A DNA stretch of 18,077 nt from DSNY01 sp016861185 (GTDB lineage Bacteria > Pseudomonadota > Gammaproteobacteria > Burkholderiales > Burkholderiaceae_F). The first letter of the stretch is position 1. Each line of letters begins with the position of its first letter. The DNA lies in the NCBI GenBank assembly GCA_030263275.1, contig SZOR01000082.1, positions 1 through 18,077 on the forward strand, in the 5' to 3' direction. Position numbers and translations under genes: made by a program. Below are positions 1 to 9,071 of this stretch, one piece after another. The notes beneath the pieces are model-generated. The model saw nothing but the letters and a program-made list of their open reading frames with translations, had not been told where the DNA came from and ran no database searches.

Positions 1-2681
<2,681 letters not shown>

Positions 2682-2722
2682 ACGGCATGTGCATCAGGCG
2701 CAAAGGGGCTAAATTGAAGGCC

Positions 2723-4162
2723 ATGAAGCGATCGTTCCCGACCCGGATCAAGCGCATGCTGTTCGCTGCGCTCGCCGCGTTCGGCTTCGCCGCGCTGCTC
2801 GCCGCACAGCAGCCGTCCGCCGAGCGGCTCGTCGTCGTACTTCGCATCGAAGGGCTGATCGGACCGGCGACGGCGGACTTCGTCCACCGCGGGATCGAGA
2901 AGGCGCACAAGCGCGGCGCGCGGCTGGTCGTGCTCGAGATGGATACCCCGGGCGGGCTCGACACCTCGATGCGCGCGATCATCAAGGACATCCTGTCTTC
3001 GCCGGTGCCGGTCGCGAGTTTCGTCGCGCCGGAAGGCGCGCGCGCGGCGAGCGCAGGCACCTACATCATGTACGCGAGCCACGTCGCGGCGATGGCGCCG
3101 GCGACCAACCTCGGCGCCGCCACGCCGGTGGCGATCGGCATGCCCGGTTCGCAGCCGCCGAAGTCGCCCGAGGAGAAGCCGCGCGACGCGTCGGAAGACA
3201 AGCCGGCCGACACGCAGGACAAGGCGAAGAAGGCCGACAAGAAGGAACAAGCCTCGAAGATGCCGAGCGGCGGCCCGCGGGACGCGATGACCGAAAAGGC
3301 GGTCAACGACGCCGCCGCGTACATCCGCAGCCTGGCGCAACTGCGCGGCCGCAACGCGGACTTCGCCGAGCGTTCGGTGCGCGAGGCGCGCAGCCTGCCT
3401 TCGGAAGACGCGCTCACCGCCGGCGTGATCGACGTGATCGCGACCGACGTGCGCGAGCTGCTGAAGAAGATCGACGGGCGTACGGTGACGCTGGTCAACG
3501 CCAAGGCCACGCTGGAGCTGGCGGGCGCGCGCATCGAAACGCTCAGTCCCGACTGGCGCACTCAGCTTCTCGGCGTGCTGTCGAACCCGACGGTGGCGCT
3601 GGTGCTGATGATGATCGGCGTCTACGGCCTGTTCGTGGAGTTCACGAGCCCCGGCTTCGGCGTGCCGGGAGTGGCCGGCGCGATCTCGCTGCTGCTCGCG
3701 CTGTACGCGTTCCATCTGCTGCCGGTGAACTGGGCCGGGGTCGCACTCGTGCTGCTCGGAATGGCGCTGATGATCGCCGAGCTGTTCATGCCGGCGTTCG
3801 GCGCGATGGGGGTCGGCGGGATCATCGCCTTCATCGTCGGCGGGTTGATGCTGATCGACACCGAGGTGCCGGGTTTCGGCATTCCGCCGGCGGCGATCGT
3901 GACGATGGCGGTGGCCAGCGCGGCATTGATCTTCGGCGTCGGCGGCTTCGCATTGCGCGCGCGCAGGCGGCCGGTGGTCAGCGGCCGCGAGGAGATGGCC
4001 GGTGCGGTCGGAACGGTCGTCGCCGTCGACGCCGAGAGCGCTTGGGCCGAAGTGCGCGGCGAACGCTGGCGCATCCGTTGCGACGCGCCGCTCGCCGTCG
4101 GCGACCGCATACGGGTCACCGCCGTCGACGGGCTGACGCTCGTCGCGACCAAGGGCAACTGA
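2723..4162 (+). CDS. NfeD family membrane-bound serine protease (long form, ClpP-class)
   Basis: A 479-residue NfeD1b-type protein. Residues 1-28 form a basic then hydrophobic signal peptide. Residues 35-225 are the ClpP-like protease domain: DTPGG motif, a candidate nucleophile Ser110 in AASAGTY, and a candidate general base Lys192 in MTEKAVND, by analogy with the Ser-Lys dyad of archaeal PH1510. A Lys/Pro/Glu/Asp-rich insert (about 141-183) lies between the two catalytic residues. About 283-416 are hydrophobic membrane segments, and the last 60 residues match the NfeD OB-fold domain. The family cleaves the C-terminus of its stomatin partner, and the slipin gene begins 14 bases downstream. 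ATG 2723 is chosen because it gives a good signal peptide; ATG 2687 and ATG 2756 are in-frame alternatives. No strong Shine-Dalgarno sequence decides the start. Confidence 0.93.
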   Translation: MKRSFPTRIKRMLFAALAAFGFAALLAAQQPSAERLVVVLRIEGLIGPATADFVHRGIEKAHKRGARLVVLEMDTPGGLDTSMRAIIKDILSSPVPVASFVAPEGARAASAGTYIMYASHVAAMAPATNLGAATPVAIGMPGSQPPKSPEEKPRDASEDKPADTQDKAKKADKKEQASKMPSGGPRDAMTEKAVNDAAAYIRSLAQLRGRNADFAERSVREARSLPSEDALTAGVIDVIATDVRELLKKIDGRTVTLVNAKATLELAGARIETLSPDWRTQLLGVLSNPTVALVLMMIGVYGLFVEFTSPGFGVPGVAGAISLLLALYAFHLLPVNWAGVALVLLGMALMIAELFMPAFGAMGVGGIIAFIVGGLMLIDTEVPGFGIPPAAIVTMAVASAALIFGVGGFALRARRRPVVSGREEMAGAVGTVVAVDAESAWAEVRGERWRIRCDAPLAVGDRIRVTAVDGLTLVATKGN

Positions 4163-4176
4163 AAGGGAGATCGCTC

Positions 4177-4956
4177 ATGCTGCTCGACCTGCAGATCGGC
4201 TTCGGCTCGCTGCTTTTCCTGCTGATCGCGCTCGTCATCGCGTCGATCAGGATCCTGCGCGAATACGAGCGCGGCGTCGTGTTCCTGCTCGGACGCTTCT
4301 GGAAGGTCAAGGGGCCGGGCCTGGTGATCATCATCCCGGGCATCCAGCAGATGGTCCGCGTCGACCTGCGCGTGGTGACGATGGACGTGCCGGCGCAGGA
4401 CGTGATCTCGCGCGACAACGTGTCGGTCAAGGTCAACGCGGTGATCTACTTCCGCGTGGTCGATCCGCAGCGCGCCATCATCCAGGTCGAGAACTTCCTG
4501 GTCGCGACCAGCCAGCTCGCGCAGACGACGTTGCGCGCCGTACTCGGCAAGCACGAACTGGACGAGATGCTCGCCGAACGCGAGCGGCTGAACCTCGACA
4601 TCCAGAAAATCCTCGACGCCGCCACCGACGCCTGGGGCGTCAAGGTCACCAACGTCGAGATCAAGCACGTCGACCTGAACGAGTCGATGGTGCGCGCGAT
4701 CGCGCGGCAGGCCGAGGCCGAGCGCGAGCGGCGCGCCAAGGTGATCCACGCCGAGGGCGAGAAGCAGGCCGCCGCCGCGCTGCTGGAAGCCGCGCAGATG
4801 CTCGCTCAGAAGCCCGAGGCGATGCAGCTGCGCTACCTGCAGACGATGACGCAGGTTGCCGGCGACCGCGGCTCGACGATCGTGTTCCCGCTGCCGCTCG
4901 ACCTGCTCAGTCCGTTGCTCAACGTCAAGCGACCGCGCGAAGCCGCCGGCGAGTGA
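4177..4956 (+). CDS. Slipin (stomatin/prohibitin, SPFH family)
   Basis: A 259-residue membrane scaffold protein. One N-terminal hydrophobic helix (about 8-24) is followed by the family-typical REYERGVVFLLGRF entry into the SPFH domain (about 30-200). Then comes an Ala/Glu/Arg/Lys-rich helix (about 185-225) that should form the coiled coil used in oligomerisation. The C-terminal VFPLPLDLL segment resembles the hydrophobic tail of slipins, which in archaeal homologues is the NfeD cleavage site. The start is well supported by AAGGGAG at 4164-4170, 6 bases before ATG. It forms the classical slipin/NfeD operon pair with the gene before it. Members organise membrane microdomains; the specific client here is unknown. 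Confidence 0.94.
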   Translation: MLLDLQIGFGSLLFLLIALVIASIRILREYERGVVFLLGRFWKVKGPGLVIIIPGIQQMVRVDLRVVTMDVPAQDVISRDNVSVKVNAVIYFRVVDPQRAIIQVENFLVATSQLAQTTLRAVLGKHELDEMLAERERLNLDIQKILDAATDAWGVKVTNVEIKHVDLNESMVRAIARQAEAERERRAKVIHAEGEKQAAAALLEAAQMLAQKPEAMQLRYLQTMTQVAGDRGSTIVFPLPLDLLSPLLNVKRPREAAGE

Positions 4957-4972
4957 AAGCGCCCGCCGGCGA

Positions 4973-5893
4973 ATGGCGCTTCCGCCGAAGCACATCCTGT
5001 GCGCGACCGATTTTTCGGTCGCGAGCGGCGCAGCGCAGCGCCGCGCGGCCCTCGCCGCCGCGCAGTACGGCGCGCGGCTGACGCTGCTGCACGTCGTTCC
5101 CGCGTCGCTGTGGGAAGACGCGGCGGACGAGCTCGCCGGACTGGCCGGCCTCGGCGCGCTCGACCCGGGCCAGGCCGAGCGCGACGCCGCGCTGCGCCTG
5201 CAACGGCACGCCGAAGAGATCGGCGCGGGCTTCGGGCGACCGTGCGACGCGCAAGTCCGCTACGGCCGGACAGCAGCGCAGATCGCCGCCGCCGCACGCG
5301 AGCTGGGCGCCGATCTGCTCGTTGTCGGCGCGCACGGCGCGCATCCGGTGCGCGATCTGGCGATGGGCACGACCGCGCAGAGGTTGCTGCGCATTGCGCC
5401 CTGCCCCGTGCTCGTAGTCAAGCGGCCGCCGCCCTTCGACTACCGCAGCGTGCTGCTGCCGACCGACTTCTCCGCGCCGGCGGCGCAGGCGGCCGAAGCG
5501 GCGCGCGCGCTGCTGCCCGATGCGCTGTTCCACCTCGTTCATGCGTTCGAGCTGCCGTACGACGGCTTGATGCGCCACGCGGGCGTGGACGACGCGACCG
5601 TCCAGACCTACCGGACCGCGGCGCAGTGCGCGTTGGCGGCGCGGCTGGCAGACCTCGCCGCGGCTTTCGGCGCGCCGCCCGGCCGCGCGGCCGCGCACGT
5701 TCGGCACGGCTACGCGCCGACCCGCATCGACGAGTGGATCGTCGAGCTGGCCACGGATCTGGTCGCGATCGCGGCGCACGGCAAGTCCGAAGTTCAGGCG
5801 GCCTTTCTGGGCAGCGTCAGCACGCACGTCGTGCAGACCGCGTCGTGCGACGTGCTGCTGGTGCGCGACGGCGCGCAGGCTCCGCGCGCGTGA
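4973..5893 (+). CDS. Tandem universal stress protein (two UspA domains)
   Basis: A 306-residue protein with two UspA folds. Domain 1 (about 5-150) has the adenine-contacting Asp in CATDFS and a full G-2x-G-9x-G(S/T) nucleotide loop (GAHG, nine residues, GT). Domain 2 (about 155-300) also has Asp in PTDFS, but its loop reads AAHG, nine residues, GS, so the first Gly is Ala. ATP binding is therefore likely in domain 1 and less certain in domain 2. Such proteins respond to starvation, oxygen limitation or membrane stress. ATG 4973 lies 16 bases after the slipin stop. No good Shine-Dalgarno sequence is seen, which suggests coupling with the slipin gene. A decayed RCK-like fragment follows in the same frame directly after its stop. 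Confidence 0.93.
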   Translation: MALPPKHILCATDFSVASGAAQRRAALAAAQYGARLTLLHVVPASLWEDAADELAGLAGLGALDPGQAERDAALRLQRHAEEIGAGFGRPCDAQVRYGRTAAQIAAAARELGADLLVVGAHGAHPVRDLAMGTTAQRLLRIAPCPVLVVKRPPPFDYRSVLLPTDFSAPAAQAAEAARALLPDALFHLVHAFELPYDGLMRHAGVDDATVQTYRTAAQCALAARLADLAAAFGAPPGRAAAHVRHGYAPTRIDEWIVELATDLVAIAAHGKSEVQAAFLGSVSTHVVQTASCDVLLVRDGAQAPRA

Positions 5894-5911
5894 CGCTGCC
5901 GCTCGCCGAAC

Positions 5912-6076
5912 GAGCCGGACCTCGCGCGCGATCGCGTGGTCGTGATCGCAATCACGCGGCGGGGCAAGCGGCAACGTGCACCGGATCCCGCTGCACGCGT
6001 CGACGCGGAGGACGTGCTCGTGCCGTTCGGTTCGCCCGCAGACCTGGAGCGCGCCGAAGCGCGGTTGCTGGGGTGA
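5912..6076 (+). pseudogene. Remnant of an RCK/TrkA-C domain (C-terminal end of a Kef-like antiporter or K+ channel)
   Basis: Reading frame 2 directly after the USP stop (TGA 5891-5893) has no stop until TGA at 6074-6076. It ends in a stretch like the last 50 residues of TrkA_C/RCK_C domains: DRVVVIAITRRG, then PDPAARVDAEDVLVPFGSP, then ADLERAEARLLG and the stop. This matches the usual regulatory-domain pattern (hydrophobic strand, charged turn, 'GDVLVvfG', 'leraeaLL'). There is no start codon with a ribosome site and no membrane or Rossmann part upstream, because the USP occupies that space. I infer a deletion that removed the front of a cation:proton antiporter or channel gene. It is recognised by eye; a chance reading frame in GC-rich DNA is the main alternative. 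Confidence 0.55.
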
Positions 6077-6089
6077 GTCGGTGTGCTGC

Positions 6090-6222
6090 TTCAAGTCCCC
6101 CCTGCCCCCCTTTACGAAAGGGGGGTTTGTTCGAGGGATGCGAGCGATCCACGCCGTACTGCACCCCTCGCCCCCTTTCGAAAAGGGGGCCGCGCGCGCA
6201 GCGCGCTGGGGGATTTCCGCGC
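6090..6222. repeat. Inverted pair of C-rich REP-like palindromes (REPIN-like)
   Basis: Two related elements face each other. Copy 1 has the perfect stem CCCCCCTTT (6105-6113) / AAAGGGGGG (6117-6125) with loop ACG, preceded by AAGTCCCCCC. Copy 2, read on the - strand, begins AAATCCCCC and has the stem CCCCCTTT (6171-6178 on +) / AAAGGGGG (6182-6189) with loop CGA. A GCGCGC inverted repeat (about 6192-6206) is inserted in copy 2. About 45 bases separate the two cores. The paired inverted layout is that of REPINs mobilised by RAYT transposases. No RAYT gene is in the window. The region 5894-6250 is the only stretch above 300 bases without an intact gene. Confidence 0.7.
6105..6132 (+). terminator. 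Possible intrinsic terminator formed by repeat copy 1
   Basis: The 9-bp G/C-rich stem with a 3-base loop is followed by TTTGTT, a weak T-tract. It could end transcripts of the ATPase-NfeD-slipin-USP operon, which has no other terminator-like structure behind it. Read on the - strand the stem would be followed by non-T sequence, so any activity should be mainly for + strand transcripts. Confidence 0.4.
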
Positions 6223-6250
6223 AAGGTAATCTCGCGCCGGAACGACGCCG

Positions 6251-7603
6251 ATGAGCCCGCCCGCCCAGCGTAGCCGCAGCGGCCCGCACACGACGCGCAA
6301 CGCGCTCGTGTGGCTCGCGGTGTATCTCGCCGCGGTCACGGTGCCGCTGTTCGCGCTGCTGCCCGGCCCGGCGGCCGGGCGCGGCTTCACCTGGGACTTC
6401 GCGATGGCGCTCGGCTACGCCGGGCTCGCGATGTTCGGCGTGCAGTTCGCGCTGACCGCACGCTTCAAGCGTGCGACCGCGCCGTTCGGCATCGACATCG
6501 TCTACTACTTCCACCGCTATCTCGCGCTGGCCGCGCTCGCCGTGGTGCTGGGCCATTACGGCATCCTGCGCGCGACCAATCCGGCCGCGCTCGGCAGCGC
6601 GGACCCGAGCGTTGCACCCGCGTACATGAGCGCGGGGCGCGTCGCGCTGGTGCTGTTCGCGTTGCTCGTCGTCTCGTCGCTCGCGCGGCGCGCGCTGCGC
6701 ATCGACTACGACGGATGGCGCATCGCGCACGCGCTGCTCGCCACCGCAGCGTTCGCCGCCGCGCTGTGGCATCTGCTCGGCGCCGGCCGCTTCCTCGACG
6801 CCGCGTGGAAGCAGGCGCTGTGGACCGCCTACGGCGCGTTCTGGGTGCTGCTGATCGCCTACGTGCGCGTGGCTCGCCCGTGGCGGGTCGCGCGCCGGCC
6901 CTGGAAGGTCGCCGAGGTGCGCGGCGAACGCGGCCGCGTGTGGACGCTCGTGCTCGAGCCCGCGCACGCGACCGAAGGGCTGCGCTTCGCGCCCGGGCAG
7001 TTCGCGTGGCTGACGCTGCGCGCTTCGCCGTTCGCGATGCGCGAGCATCCGTTCTCGATCGCGTCGAGTGCCGAGCGGCCGCAGCGGGTCGAGCTGTCGA
7101 TCAAGGAACTCGGCGACTTCACGTCGACGATCAAGGACACGAAGCCGGGCGAAACGGCCTGGCTCGACGCGCCGTACGGCACCTTCGGCATCGACGAACA
7201 CCCGGACGCCGAGGGTTACGCGTTCGTCGCCGGCGGCGTGGGCATCGCGCCGATTCTGTCGATGCTGCGCACGCTCGCCGACCGCGGCGACCGCCGCCCG
7301 CTGGTGCTGTTCTACGGCAACCGGGTGTGGGACCGGATCGCGTTCCGCGAAGAGCTCGACGCGCTGACGCAGCGGCTGAACCTCGAGGTCGTTCACGTGC
7401 TGCTCGAGCCGCCCGCGGACTGGACCGGCGAACGCGGCTTCGTCACCGAGGACGTGCTGATGCGCCATCTGCCGGCCACGCGGCACCGCTTCGAGTACTT
7501 CCTGTGCGGTCCGACGCCGATGACGGTCGGCGTCGAACGCGGTCTGGCCGCGCTCGGCGTGCCCGCCGAACGCGTGCACTCCGAGATCTTCGACTGGGTC
7601 TGA
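6251..7603 (+). CDS. Ferric-reductase-like transmembrane flavocytochrome (b-type heme, FAD, NAD(P)H)
   Basis: A 450-residue membrane oxidoreductase. The N-terminal half (about 18-225) has roughly six hydrophobic segments with four histidines in two helix pairs: His88 and His102, His160 and His174, each pair 14 residues apart. This is the pattern for two stacked b hemes in the ferric reductase/NOX family. The C-terminal half is a ferredoxin-reductase module: FAD-binding HPFS at 266-269, pyridine-nucleotide loop GGVGIAP from 328, and the CGPTPM motif at 419. It should pass electrons from cytosolic NAD(P)H through FAD and two hemes across the membrane. A cytochrome c gene starts 3 bases after its stop, a likely electron partner. 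The final acceptor (ferric iron, oxygen, quinone or other) is not visible. ATG 6251 has only a weak upstream GGA. Confidence 0.9.
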   Translation: MSPPAQRSRSGPHTTRNALVWLAVYLAAVTVPLFALLPGPAAGRGFTWDFAMALGYAGLAMFGVQFALTARFKRATAPFGIDIVYYFHRYLALAALAVVLGHYGILRATNPAALGSADPSVAPAYMSAGRVALVLFALLVVSSLARRALRIDYDGWRIAHALLATAAFAAALWHLLGAGRFLDAAWKQALWTAYGAFWVLLIAYVRVARPWRVARRPWKVAEVRGERGRVWTLVLEPAHATEGLRFAPGQFAWLTLRASPFAMREHPFSIASSAERPQRVELSIKELGDFTSTIKDTKPGETAWLDAPYGTFGIDEHPDAEGYAFVAGGVGIAPILSMLRTLADRGDRRPLVLFYGNRVWDRIAFREELDALTQRLNLEVVHVLLEPPADWTGERGFVTEDVLMRHLPATRHRFEYFLCGPTPMTVGVERGLAALGVPAERVHSEIFDWV

Positions 7604-7606
7604 GCG

Positions 7607-8017
7607 ATGACGCGCGAATCGCGGGCGAAATGGCTGGCCGTTGCCACGGCGCTGCTGGTGATCGCGCTGTCGGCGCTGTTCGCAGCGCTGCGCAACCTGT
7701 CGCCGCTGCCGCCCCGCGCACCCCAGTCCGCCGCCGCGCCGCTCGCGCCGGCGGTGGACGCCGCACGCATCGCCGCCGGCCGCGCGGCGTTCGAACGGAT
7801 GAACTGCGCGATGTGCCATTCGATCGCCGGCTGCGGCAATCCGAGCCATCCGCTCGACGGCGTCGGCAGCCGGCTCGACCGCGCGCTGCTGCGCGCGTGG
7901 ACGCTCGGCGTAGGCCAAACCGCAGCGCAGCTCGGCGGCATCGCGGCGATGAAGCAGCGCAATGCGGCCGATCCCGAGCTGGATGCGCTGCTCGACTACC
8001 TGCAGCAGTTGCGCTGA
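7607..8017 (+). CDS. Membrane-anchored monoheme c-type cytochrome
   Basis: A 136-residue class I cytochrome c. Residues 9-28 form one hydrophobic segment, either an uncleaved signal anchor or a signal peptide, and a Pro/Ala-rich linker (about 32-48) leads to the heme domain. Heme attachment is CAMCH at 67-71, with His71 as proximal ligand. Met115 in the sequence AAMKQ is the best distal ligand. The last helix (ELDALLDYLQQL) is typical for the family. The domain should face the periplasm. The gene starts 3 bases after the flavocytochrome stop, which indicates translational coupling and a shared electron pathway. An extra Cys at 76 (GCGNPSH) has no known role. Confidence 0.9.
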   Translation: MTRESRAKWLAVATALLVIALSALFAALRNLSPLPPRAPQSAAAPLAPAVDAARIAAGRAAFERMNCAMCHSIAGCGNPSHPLDGVGSRLDRALLRAWTLGVGQTAAQLGGIAAMKQRNAADPELDALLDYLQQLR

Positions 8018-8121
8018 GCGCGACGCGCGCGCCAGTGCACCGTCCGTACGGGTTTGCGCGATCGCAGGAACTGGGGATACGCCGCGGTTCGCAAACACGC
8101 GCGCGGCGGCCACACTGGCGT

Positions 8122-8138
8122 GTAACAACAGTCGTTAC
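8122..8138. promoter_or_regulatory. Inverted repeat GTAAC-N7-GTTAC upstream of the FNR-type gene
   Basis: A perfect 5-bp dyad lies in the 167-base gap between the cytochrome c stop and the FNR-type gene, centred about 55 bases before ATG 8185. It is relatively AT-rich for this DNA. It does not match the FNR box (TTGAT-N4-ATCAA) or the CRP box, and its odd total length is unusual for that family. It could be an operator for autoregulation or for another regulator. No convincing -35/-10 pair was found beside it. Confidence 0.3.
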
Positions 8139-8184
8139 TCAGGGCCGTGCGCCGGCGGAAGCGGGCCGCGGCTGCGAAGCGGAG

Positions 8185-9009
8185 ATGGGCGCGCCGAGAG
8201 TGGGGATCGACGGCCGGCCGCTGGCGTGTTCGAACTGCCGGCTGCGCGCGGCGTGCATGGCGCCGGACGGCGCCTCGGCCGATGCGGCGCGCTTCGACGA
8301 GCTGGTCGCCACGCGCATCCGCCTGCCGCGCCGCGCCGCGCTCTATTTCGCCGGCGATCGCTGCGAGTTCGTCTACGCGGTGCGGATCGGCTCGCTGAAG
8401 AGCGTCTTCGTCACGGCGGAAGGTCGCGAGCAGGTGACCGGTTTCCATGTGCCGGGCGAATGGGTGGGGCTCGACGGCATCGCGTCCGGCCGGTACTCGT
8501 GCGACGTCGTTGCGCTCGAAGAAGCGGACGTCTGCGCGATTCCGTACGCGCGGCTGCTCGAATTCGCCGAATCCATGCCGCCGCTCGCCGATCGGCTCAG
8601 CCGCGTGCTGAGCCGCGAAATCGCCCGCGAGCAGCGCGCGCTCGCGGCGATCGGCGGCCTGCGCGCGCGCGAGCGGCTTGCGCTGTTCCTGCTCGATCTG
8701 TCGGAGCGACTCGGCGCGTGCGGCCGTCCGGTCGCCGAGTTCGTGCTGCACATGTCGCGCGAGGAAATCGCGGGCTACCTTGGGCTGCGGCTCGAGACGG
8801 TCTGCCGCTGCCTGTCGCAGCTTGCCGCGGCCGGGCTGATCGGCGTGCGCCACAAGCGCGTGCGGATCATCGACGCGCCGGCGCTGCGCGCGTGCGCACT
8901 CGACAGGCGCCGTTACGCGGAGCGCGCAGACACGCGCGCGCTGGCCTCGATGCCGTCCGTCGTCGCGGCGGCGGCGCGCGGCGGCGCGCCGCGGACGCAG
9001 CGCCCGTAG
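8185..9009 (+). CDS. FNR-type oxygen-responsive transcription regulator (CRP/FNR family, 4Fe-4S)
   Basis: A 274-residue CRP/FNR protein. Cysteines at 15, 18, 24 and 117 match E. coli FNR Cys20, Cys23, Cys29 and Cys122 with a constant offset of five, so an oxygen-labile 4Fe-4S cluster is expected. A cyclic-nucleotide-fold domain (about 30-150), dimer helix and C-terminal helix-turn-helix (about 190-220) follow. The recognition helix reads E204-T-V-C207-R208, where FNR has E-xx-S-R, so Ser212 is replaced by Cys. Near the cluster, FNR Ser24 and Leu28 correspond to Arg19 and Ala23. About 29 extra residues extend the C-terminus. ATG 8185 is the only reasonable start; GGAG touches it directly and no in-frame start lies upstream. 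It likely senses oxygen and may control the neighbouring stress and redox genes. Confidence 0.92.
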   Translation: MGAPRVGIDGRPLACSNCRLRAACMAPDGASADAARFDELVATRIRLPRRAALYFAGDRCEFVYAVRIGSLKSVFVTAEGREQVTGFHVPGEWVGLDGIASGRYSCDVVALEEADVCAIPYARLLEFAESMPPLADRLSRVLSREIAREQRALAAIGGLRARERLALFLLDLSERLGACGRPVAEFVLHMSREEIAGYLGLRLETVCRCLSQLAAAGLIGVRHKRVRIIDAPALRACALDRRRYAERADTRALASMPSVVAAAARGGAPRTQRP

Positions 9010-9061
9010 CGTCGGCGCGCGTGATAATCGGCGCGTCGCCCTCGCGCCGGCGCGCATCCGG

Positions 9062-9068
9062 AGGAGGT
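9062..9068 (+). promoter_or_regulatory. Strong Shine-Dalgarno AGGAGGT that supports a TTG start
   Basis: AGGAGGT lies 3 bases before TTG 9072. It is the strongest ribosome-binding sequence in this part of the window and is the reason for choosing this rare start codon over the in-frame GTG at 9021. Confidence 0.6.
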
Positions 9069-9071
9069 CCA

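Noticed and set aside
4925..8128. Very long open frame on the - strand (over 1000 codons)
   Set aside because: It lies antisense to four clearly recognised genes and the RCK relic; its Arg/Ala/His/Gln-rich translation matches no family. Long antisense frames are expected in DNA with such GC content.
8018..8184. FNR boxes (TTGAT-N4-ATCAA) in intergenic regions
   Set aside because: Looked for by eye in this and the other gaps; no match close enough to report.
9023..9028. GATAAT as a -10 box for the RssA-like patatin
   Set aside because: No acceptable -35 hexamer lies 16-18 bases upstream.
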